Position numbers and translations under genes: made by a program. From contig DAOPYE010000078.1 in assembly GCA_035352715.1 (NCBI GenBank), positions 1 to 11,510 on the forward strand: a DNA stretch of 11,510 nt. The letters are read 5' to 3'. The DNA comes from DAOPYE01 sp035352715 (lineage in GTDB: Bacteria > Acidobacteriota > Holophagae > Holophagales > Holophagaceae). The notes beneath the pieces are model-generated. The model was not told where the DNA came from, did not search any database, and was given only the letters and a program-made list of their open reading frames with translations. Below, piece after piece: positions 6,395 through 11,510 of the stretch (position 1 is its first letter; each line of letters opens with the position of its first letter).

Positions 6395-7148
6395 CTACTT
6401 GAACAGTTCCTTCAGCACGCGTCCCTGCACGCCGGGCAGCGGAAAGCCCAGCATGTTCGCGATGGTGACGGGCAGATCGATCAGCTCGCCCCCCTTGGGN
6501 NNNNNNNNNNNNNNNNNNNNNNNNNNNNNNNNNNNNNNNNNNNNNNNNNNNNNNNNNNNNNNNNNNNNNNNNNNNNNNNNNNNNNNNNNNNNNNNNNNNC
6601 AGCACGGCCTTCACCTTGGCCACGGTATCGGCGTCATCGGCGTAGCCCGCGCCAAAGCCCTTGCCGCCCACACCGCTCCAGACCATTGGCGTAAACGCGT
6701 CGTGCCACCCGGCCTCATCCGTATTCCCCAGCAGGGCCAGCTTGTCCTTGCTGGTGATGAGCCAGGCCTTCTGCTTCGGCAGACCCGTGGCCTTCAGGAA
6801 ATGCTGGAACATGCTCGCATGGCTGGGCAACTGGCTGCCCTTGGAATTCTCGATGTCCTGATAGACGCCCGTGCATAGGGCCGTGTGTCCCGCCGCCGTG
6901 TATGTGGGACCGTTGTTGCGGAAGCCCGAGAGCAACACGCCCTGGGGCGCCAGTTCGCCGCTGAGATGGGGAATCCAGTAGCGACTGGGATCAGCCCATA
7001 TCTCGCTTTGCCGGGGGCCGTCGATCACCAGGACCACCACGTTCTCCGTCTTGCGCGAAACGGGTTGGCCCGCCTGGACCGGAAGAACCGCCGAGACGCC
7101 CAGAAGGACGAGAACGGTGAGTAGCAGATGGCGAAGTGCGCGCAACAT
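6395..7148 (-). CDS. Exported alkaline-phosphatase-superfamily enzyme, interrupted by assembly gap
   Basis: The N-terminal part is 183 codons (7148-6600) and the C-terminal part is 34 codons plus TAG (6499-6395), with 100 N between. ATG at 7148 follows GAGG by 5 nt. Residues 1-26 are a signal peptide (hydrophobic LLLTVLVLLGVSAVL, VQA|G). VVVLVIDG supplies the first metal-binding Asp (D43). NNGPTYTAAGHTALCTG (78-94) is the nucleophile region, with T84 the likely nucleophile in a T-x-x-x-H pattern. The C-terminal GELIDLPVTIANMLGFPLPG is the usual end of such phosphatase/sulfatase-like enzymes. The second metal-site motif (DHG-x-H type) would fall in the gap. The substrate cannot be told. It lies 12 bp downstream of the MgtC-like gene and is probably co-transcribed with it. 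Confidence 0.8.
6500..6599. other. Assembly gap of exactly 100 N
   Basis: The run is exactly 100 N, the conventional placeholder for a gap of unknown size. It splits the phosphatase gene. Both flanks end on codon boundaries of that gene, but they are in different frames if the gap is taken as 100 nt. The true length must be a multiple of 3 if the gene is intact. Judging by the usual size of such enzymes I estimate about 100 missing residues, that is about 300 nt; this is an estimate from memory. Confidence 0.95.
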
Positions 7149-7160
7149 GTAGACCTCGAA

Positions 7161-8498
7161 TCAGACAAACAGCAGAAAGCACAGCCCCAGCGCGGCAAGA
7201 GCGGCCAGAAGGCCCAGGGATAATCGCCCCGTCCGCCCGCGGGCGATGAAGGTGGCGTAGACGCCCTTGGACAGATTATTGGCGCTGGTGGCCACCAGGA
7301 TGCCCGCCGCCGCGACGCCCAGGGGCGTGGGCCCGGACAGGCCGGAGCTGGCGGCGCTGGTCATGCCCATGATGTAGGGATCGACATCCGCCACGCCCAT
7401 GATGGTTCCCAGCAGATAGACGCCGCCCCGCCCCAGGTGCATCACCGCCAGGCGCGTGACCACCAGCATCGCCATGAATAGGATCGCGAAGATGAAAGCG
7501 GTGCGCAGCTCCAGCGGATTGCGCGTCACCTGCGCGGACGAGGGGGCTTGCGCCTCGGGATCGGGCAGGCGATGCCAGATCCATCCCCCCAGGACCGAGG
7601 CGAACGCCAGGATCAGCAGCGGCGCAGCCAGGACATGGCTCAGATCACGATTGAACAGCCAGACGAGGCCCAGCACCCGCAGGTACATCATGCCGCTGGC
7701 CGCCAGGATGGCCCCGGAATAGGCGCGCGCGGACTCGCACTGGGCGGCCTGTCGCGCCAGCACGACGGTGGTGACGGTGCTGGAGTACAGCCCGCCCAGG
7801 ATGGCCGTCGCAAAGATGCCGCCCCGCCCCTTCACGGTCTTGAGGATCACGTAGCTACCGTAGGAAAGCCCGCTGACGGCCACCACCACCAGCCACGTCT
7901 TGAACGGGTTGATCTGGAACGGACCAAACGAACGGTTGGGCACCAGGGGCAGGATCACCGCCGTGAGCAGCAGGAACTTCGTGAACGCCGCGATTTCGGC
8001 GGACTCCACGCGCTCGGCGAGGCCTTCGAGCGCCTCTTTCAGTTCCAGCAGCAGCAGGCTCGTCACGACCAGGGCGCAGGCGAACCAGAGGTGCCCCTTG
8101 TGCACCAGCGCGCCCACGAAATAGACCACCAGCGCCGTCACCTCGGTGGTGATGCCCATGCTTCCCTGCATCAGCTTGTGCCAGTAGGACAGCAGCAGAA
8201 AGGCTGCCACCACGGCCAGCCCGATGACCAAAGGCAGCACCTGGTCCCCGCTGATCAGGGCCACCACATAGCCCAGCAGTCCGATGAGCGGGAACGTGCG
8301 AACGCCGCCGAAGCCGCGCCTGCCCTCCCGCTGCTTCTGCTCTTCCCGCTCCAGGCCGATGAGGAACGACAGGAACAACACCAGCAGCAGGTTCGAGACC
8401 TCGGGGGGGATGAGCGCGAAGAGCTGCGTCGGCACAGGGGCTCCGAAAGATCCATTCAGTGTAGCGCCCAGCGCGGAATTGGGCGTGATCCCCGGCAT
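7161..8498 (-). CDS. MgtC/SapB-DUF4010 family membrane protein
   Basis: 445 residues from ATG at 8498, with GGAG only 3 nt upstream. An alternative GTG at 8435 (residue 22) has GGAG at 5 nt spacing and would leave more room for the divergent promoter. The N-terminal MgtC/SapB domain shows LFLSFLIGLEREEQ (41-54) and GGVRTFPLIGLLGY (64-77), followed by several hydrophobic helices. The C-terminal DUF4010 part carries GGLYSSTVTTVVLA (235-248) and GTIMGVADVDPYIMGM (364-379), with TSANNLSKG (404-412) near the end. About a dozen membrane segments are expected in the inner membrane. MgtC relatives are linked to magnesium limitation and acid resistance, but the role of the DUF4010 class is not established. 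It is first in a likely two-gene transcript with the exported phosphatase. Longer frames reaching 8741 overlap the GNAT gene and are not credible. Confidence 0.85.
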   Translation of the reverse strand: MPGITPNSALGATLNGSFGAPVPTQLFALIPPEVSNLLLVLFLSFLIGLEREEQKQREGRRGFGGVRTFPLIGLLGYVVALISGDQVLPLVIGLAVVAAFLLLSYWHKLMQGSMGITTEVTALVVYFVGALVHKGHLWFACALVVTSLLLLELKEALEGLAERVESAEIAAFTKFLLLTAVILPLVPNRSFGPFQINPFKTWLVVVAVSGLSYGSYVILKTVKGRGGIFATAILGGLYSSTVTTVVLARQAAQCESARAYSGAILAASGMMYLRVLGLVWLFNRDLSHVLAAPLLILAFASVLGGWIWHRLPDPEAQAPSSAQVTRNPLELRTAFIFAILFMAMLVVTRLAVMHLGRGGVYLLGTIMGVADVDPYIMGMTSAASSGLSGPTPLGVAAAGILVATSANNLSKGVYATFIARGRTGRLSLGLLAALAALGLCFLLFV

Positions 8499-8560
8499 GC
8501 TCTCCAGAGCCGGATTGGCACCGTTGCTGCTGCATGCCCGGATGATCCAGAAGGAGAGCC

Positions 8561-9025
8561 ATGCGCTTTGCCATCGAACCCGCCACCCCGGAGGACCTGT
8601 CGCCCATGGCCCTGCTGCTGGGGCAACTCTTCGAACAGGAGGCCGATTTCCATCCCGATGCCGCCGCGCAGCTCCGGGGCTTGCAGCAGATCCACGCCAA
8701 CCCGGAACGTGGGCAGCTTTGGGTGGCGCGAGCTGAATCAAGCCCTTCCGGCGGGGCTGTCCTAGGCATGGTCAGCCTGCTGTGGACCACCAGCACGGCC
8801 CTTGGGAGCACCGCCGCCTGGCTGGAGGATCTCGTCGTGGATGCCAGCGTTCGCGGGCGCGGCATCGGATCCGCGCTGCTGGACACCGCACTCGCCCAGG
8901 CCAAGGCGCGCGGCGTGGCACGCATCACCCTGCTGACGGATGCCTCCAACGCCCTCGCCCAGAACATGTACCGAAAGAAGGGCTTCGAAGCCTCGCAGAT
9001 GATTCCCCTGCGCCGGAGGCTATGA
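8561..9025 (+). CDS. GNAT-family N-acetyltransferase
   Basis: 154 residues from ATG at 8561, with AAGGAG 5 nt upstream. The order of elements is that of a GNAT fold: MRFAIEPATPEDL (beta 1 and the start of helix 1), LGMVSLLW (beta 4 region), then WLEDLVVDASVRGRGIGSAL. The acetyl-CoA pyrophosphate loop is R98-G-R-G-I-G103. After a helix, RITLLTD and NALAQNMYRKKGFE give the usual beta 6 and N-x-x-A-x-x-x-Y-x-K-x-G-F motif. It transfers an acetyl group from acetyl-CoA to an amine; the acceptor cannot be read from sequence. It is divergent from the MgtC-like gene and convergent with the nifA-like gene, with 37 bp between the stops and no hairpin seen there. Confidence 0.92.
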   Translation: MRFAIEPATPEDLSPMALLLGQLFEQEADFHPDAAAQLRGLQQIHANPERGQLWVARAESSPSGGAVLGMVSLLWTTSTALGSTAAWLEDLVVDASVRGRGIGSALLDTALAQAKARGVARITLLTDASNALAQNMYRKKGFEASQMIPLRRRL

Positions 9026-9062
9026 CGTTCGACAGTGGATGTCCAATAATGAGCGGCAATCG

Positions 9063-10664
9063 CTATTTGCGCTTGCCCTTCTCGACCTTGGGCAGACCCA
9101 GTTTCTTGATCTTGTAGCGAAGCACGCGCTCGTTGGTGCCCAGCTCGCGCGCTGCCGCGCTCACGTTGCCGCCGGTGCGCTTGAGGGCATCGGTCAGCAG
9201 ATCGCGCTCCAGGATCGACACGCGATCCTGCAAGGTGCCACTGCCGCTTCCCATCAGCGATTGAGTTTCGGGCATCTGGAGCGTGGGAGGCAGATCGTGG
9301 CCGTGGATGACCCCCTCGCGGCACAGCAGCACCGCGTATTCGATGCAGTTCTCCAGTTCGCGCACATTGCCCGGCCAGTGGTACGACATGAGCATGTTGA
9401 TCGCGGGCGTGCTGACGCGCCGCACATCCTTGCCCATGCGGTCGCTGTACTTCTTCACGAAGTGGTTGGTGAGCAGCAGGATGTCGCTCTTGCGCTCGCG
9501 CAACGGCGGAAGATGGATGGGGAACACGTTGACACGGTAGTAGAGATCCTGGCGGAACAGATTGTCCGCAACGGCCTTCTCCAGATCCCGGTTCGTCGCG
9601 GTGACGATCCGGATATCGGCCTTGCGCGTCTTGTTGCTGCCGACCCGCTCGTATTCCTTTTCCTGCAGCAGCCGCAGCAGCTTCACCTGGATGGAGCCGG
9701 AGAACTCGCCGATCTCGTCCAGAAACAAAGTGCCCCCTTCGGCCTCTTCCACACGCCCCATGCGGGCGGTGAGCGCCCCGGTGAAGGCGCCCCGCTCGTG
9801 GCCGAAAAGCTCGCTCTCCAGCAGATTCTCGCTGAGCGCCGCGCAGTTCACCTTGATGAAGGGCTTGCCTGCGCGGGGACCGTTGTAGTGGATGGCCGAA
9901 GCCACCAGTTCCTTGCCCGTGCCCGATTCGCCACGAATCATGACCGTGGTGACGCTGGGGGCGACCTGATGGATGCGCGTGAAGACCATGCGCATGCCCG
10001 AAGAATCGCCCACGATGTTCTCGGGACGGAAGCGCGTACTCAATTCGTTGCGCAGCCGCTGGTTCTCGCGCTCCAGATTCTCGCGCCAGACGCGGGTCAT
10101 GCGGCGGTTGGAGATATCGTTGGCCACCAGCCCCGAAACGATCTCCAGCACGCGGGCCATGTCCTTCAGGCGCATGGGGTCCTGCGCCGGCAGATCGGCG
10201 GACAGGGTTCCCACGGGATCATTGCCCAGCAGCACCGGCACGCAGATGAAGCTCACGTCCGGCGTGCCCCGGTCCCGACGATGGATGCGCCCCTTGAACC
10301 GGGGATCCCTGCCCAGCAGGGGGATGATCTCGGCCCGACCGCTGGCCAGCACATTGCCAATGATGCCTTCGCCCCTGCGATAGGTCGCATCCTTGTGGAC
10401 CCCTTCGACCCCCGGCGCAAGCGCCTCCACCGTCAGGCCATCGCCATCGGGACTCAGCACCATGATGGTGCTGCGCGAAAGCCCGAGCTTTTCTTCCAGG
10501 ACACCCAGGATTTCCCTCAGAAGCTCCTTGTGATCCGCGCCGTGCGCCAGCACGCGGCTCACGGACTGGAGCGCTTCCAGCTCCATTTCATGGAAACGCC
10601 ACAACCCCGCCACGGGATCCGCATCCCCGTCGCCCTTCATCGCTCGATCATCCAGAACCGTCAT
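9063..10664 (-). CDS. nifA: NifA-like sigma-54-dependent activator (GAF-AAA+-HTH)
   Basis: 533 residues from ATG at 10664; the ribosome site is weak and ATG at 10640 is an alternative. GAF domain about 33-183, including GEGIIGNVL, RDPRF and DVSFICVPV in the NifA pattern. Sigma-54 AAA+ domain about 215-460: Walker A GESGTGKE (245-252), GAFTGA sigma-54 contact loop (292-297), Walker B LFLDE (313-317), and WPGNVRELEN (430-439). Fis-type HTH about 495-522 (GGNVSAAARELGTNERVLRY). It binds an upstream activator site and uses ATP to open sigma-54 promoters. No C-x4-C pair lies in the AAA-HTH linker, unlike oxygen-sensitive rhizobial NifA. No nifL or nif structural gene is in the window, so control of nitrogen fixation is inferred from the domains. 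Another GAF-type sigma-54 activator is possible. Its start faces the repeat-rich intergenic region. Confidence 0.82.
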   Translation of the reverse strand: MTVLDDRAMKGDGDADPVAGLWRFHEMELEALQSVSRVLAHGADHKELLREILGVLEEKLGLSRSTIMVLSPDGDGLTVEALAPGVEGVHKDATYRRGEGIIGNVLASGRAEIIPLLGRDPRFKGRIHRRDRGTPDVSFICVPVLLGNDPVGTLSADLPAQDPMRLKDMARVLEIVSGLVANDISNRRMTRVWRENLERENQRLRNELSTRFRPENIVGDSSGMRMVFTRIHQVAPSVTTVMIRGESGTGKELVASAIHYNGPRAGKPFIKVNCAALSENLLESELFGHERGAFTGALTARMGRVEEAEGGTLFLDEIGEFSGSIQVKLLRLLQEKEYERVGSNKTRKADIRIVTATNRDLEKAVADNLFRQDLYYRVNVFPIHLPPLRERKSDILLLTNHFVKKYSDRMGKDVRRVSTPAINMLMSYHWPGNVRELENCIEYAVLLCREGVIHGHDLPPTLQMPETQSLMGSGSGTLQDRVSILERDLLTDALKRTGGNVSAAARELGTNERVLRYKIKKLGLPKVEKGKRK

Positions 10665-10777
10665 TTTTCACGCCACTCCAGCCCGGCCGCTCTGTGCAAT
10701 AACTGTTCCCATCATGAAAACGCCATCCCCGCATGGAAGGCCGCAGGATCCAGCCCCCGCAAGGCATTCCGCCCTTC

Positions 10778-10790
10778 GACAATTGTTGTC
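10778..10790. repeat. Inverted repeat GACAA-TTG-TTGTC
   Basis: The arms are perfect 5-bp complements with a 3-nt spacer. The overlapping ACAATTGT is itself a perfect palindrome. It has the form of a small dimer-binding operator, and it shares its half-site with the repeat at 10815-10832. Confidence 0.5.
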
Positions 10791-10814
10791 CAGCGCTCCA
10801 GGCTGTCGACGGTT

Positions 10815-10832
10815 TTGTCGCCCGATCGACAA
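10815..10832. repeat. Inverted repeat TTGTCG-N6-CGACAA
   Basis: Perfect 6-bp arms around CCCGAT. The half-site is the same as in 10778-10790 but in the opposite order and with wider spacing. A further single TTGTCG lies at 10894-10899, and TGTCGAC at 10804-10810 is related. Confidence 0.55.
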
Positions 10833-10858
10833 CAAGCCTGTAAACAGCACTTGGGACT

Positions 10859-10875
10859 CGATTCGTATGGAATCG
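10859..10875. repeat. Inverted repeat CGATTC-N5-GAATCG
   Basis: Perfect 6-bp arms around GTATG, 27 nt after the previous repeat. The total length of 17 bp suits a helix-turn-helix dimer site. Its sequence is unrelated to the CGACAA half-site, so it would be for a different protein, or it may be chance. Confidence 0.45.
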
Positions 10876-11086
10876 CGAAAACATCCGTCCACATTGTCGT
10901 TTTCGGAGTGGAGGCTGATGCTTGAGAGTGCCTGTCGGCGCATCCTTCCTGGCCCCTTCCTCTGCACCCCGCCTTGCCAGAAACTGGATCACCCCAGCCT
11001 TCAGCACGATCTGGGCTTCCACTGGCAGTGGAGCCCGCACACCATCTGAAGCCTAACCCTGAGCCACCGTTTCTAAGGAGTCCATC

Positions 11087-11510
11087 ATGAAGCGCCCTGT
11101 TCCAGCCCCAAGCATGGCCCTGTTCGCCGCCCTGATCGCCCTGCTTTTCTGCGCCGGATGCGGGCACAAGCCCGCCCAGCCGCCGCGCGCCCCGATCAGC
11201 GGAACGGACAGCGGAAACGTCCAAGCCTTCACGGCCGCGGATTTCACGGCGGCCCTCGCGGACCCGCGCCCCGTGCTGGTGGATTTCTGGGCCCCCTGGT
11301 GCGGCCCGTGCCGAAAACAGGGCCCCATTGTGGAAGACGTAGCCAAGCGCATGGGCGACCGCGCCCTGGTCGGCAAGGTGAATGTGGATGACGAAAAGGC
11401 TCTGGCCACGCGCTACGAGATCCGCGCCATCCCCACCCTGGTGATCCTGAAGGAAGGCCGCGTCATCCAGCGCTTCGAGGGCGTGCGGTCCGCCGAGGAT
11501 CTCGTCCAGG
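11087..11510 (+). CDS. Exported thioredoxin-fold protein, probable lipoprotein, 3'-truncated by window edge
   Basis: 141 codons are visible from ATG at 11087, with AAGGAG 6 nt upstream; the gene runs off the right edge. Residues 1-25 are a signal sequence with hydrophobic core ALFAALIALLF. FCAGC (21-25) would be the lipobox, but Cys at -3 is unusual where Leu is expected. A Pro-rich linker (28-36) precedes the thioredoxin domain: VLVDFWAPWCGPC with the redox pair C72/C75, then KVNVDDE, and AIPTLVIL with the cis-proline P116. The spacing fits classical thioredoxin. At most a short C-terminal helix is missing. Outside the cytoplasm it would reduce or exchange disulfides or serve a DsbD-type partner; no partner gene is in the window. 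It is divergent from the nifA-like gene. Confidence 0.92.
   Translation, partial: MKRPVPAPSMALFAALIALLFCAGCGHKPAQPPRAPISGTDSGNVQAFTAADFTAALADPRPVLVDFWAPWCGPCRKQGPIVEDVAKRMGDRALVGKVNVDDEKALATRYEIRAIPTLVILKEGRVIQRFEGVRSAEDLVQ

Larger units (their letters stand above)
10665..11086. promoter_or_regulatory. 422-bp divergent intergenic region, nifA-like / thioredoxin
   Basis: No convincing gene is seen here; the short frames present lack ribosome sites and look random. The region should hold the promoters of both flanking genes. It contains clustered CGACAA/TTGTCG half-sites (10777-10790, 10815-10832, 10894-10899) and a separate CGATTC/GAATCG repeat (10859-10875). TTGTCG (10815-10820) and TGTAAA (10839-10844) are 18 bp apart and could be a weak plus-strand promoter overlapping one of the repeats. 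The TSS would then lie more than 200 nt before the thioredoxin start. I found no good TGGCAC-N5-TTGC sigma-54 site. Confidence 0.5.

Noticed and set aside
6303..6499. Continuation of the phosphatase frame across the N run to 6303
   Set aside because: The frame reads through placeholder bases into B2 antisense. The correct C-terminus is in another frame and stops at 6395.
8499..8741. N-terminal extension of the MgtC frame to 8741
   Set aside because: It would overlap the divergent GNAT gene almost completely at its 5' part, and the added residues are Pro/Arg-rich without membrane character.
7548..8765. 405-residue plus-strand frame and the overlapping 489-residue minus frame at 7855-9324
   Set aside because: Both overlap the MgtC/DUF4010 and GNAT genes in other frames and show no family features.
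9039..10925. 628-residue plus-strand frame, the longest in the window
   Set aside because: It lies opposite the nifA-like gene and is composed of low-information His/Gln/Ala/Arg-rich sequence. The minus strand encodes complete GAF, AAA+ and HTH domains.
11022..11038. Possible sigma-54 promoter (TGGCA...CGCA) before the thioredoxin gene
   Set aside because: Only the -24 element matches; the -12 GC is one base out of position and the TT before it is missing.
10714..11049. 111-residue plus-strand frame in the intergenic region
   Set aside because: It has no ribosome site, an improbable Ser/Pro/His/Arg-rich composition, and it covers the inverted-repeat cluster.

Overview
The window is GC-rich DNA, probably from a draft or metagenomic assembly because it carries a run of exactly 100 N. 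Several features point to an acidobacterium, possibly of the Holophaga/Geothrix group. These are small secreted proteins with an IPF-x-F...Y...YT core, secreted NGKP/DGKP-type envelope proteins that look LolA-like, an ImuB-type Y-family protein, and a GAF-type NifA-like activator. This placement is inference from protein style, not from a search. No rRNA, tRNA, CRISPR array or insertion sequence was seen.

Layout. (1) 1-2285: a 3'-truncated imuB-like gene (-) with a candidate LexA-like promoter; a TetR-like regulator (-); a divergent 148-residue TPR-like helical protein (+), followed by a GC-rich hairpin. (2) 2371-6390: a duplicated secreted-protein block. Each copy has a small exported protein A (-) divergent from a roughly 290-residue exported protein B (+). 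The copies are A1/B1 and A2/B2. In the second copy a complete SpoIIE/RsbU-type PP2C phosphatase gene sits between A2 and B2. A perfect 18-bp hairpin separates the convergent ends of B1 and A2. (3) 6395-8498 (-): an MgtC/SapB-DUF4010 membrane protein followed 12 bp later by an exported alkaline-phosphatase-superfamily enzyme whose middle is lost in the assembly gap. (4) 8561-9025 (+): a GNAT acetyltransferase divergent from the MgtC gene. (5) 9063-10664 (-): a NifA-like sigma-54 activator, read away from a 422-bp intergenic region rich in CGACAA/TTGTCG inverted repeats. (6) 11087-end (+): an exported, probably lipid-anchored, thioredoxin-fold protein cut by the window edge.

How they may work together. 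Most genes are independent housekeeping or regulatory units. The one block that looks like a system is A/B/PP2C/A/B. Four exported envelope proteins in two paralogous pairs surround a phosphatase of the type that drives partner-switching control of sigma factors. No anti-sigma kinase or STAS partner is present in the window. The function of the A and B families is not known to me; the link to the phosphatase is inferred from position only.
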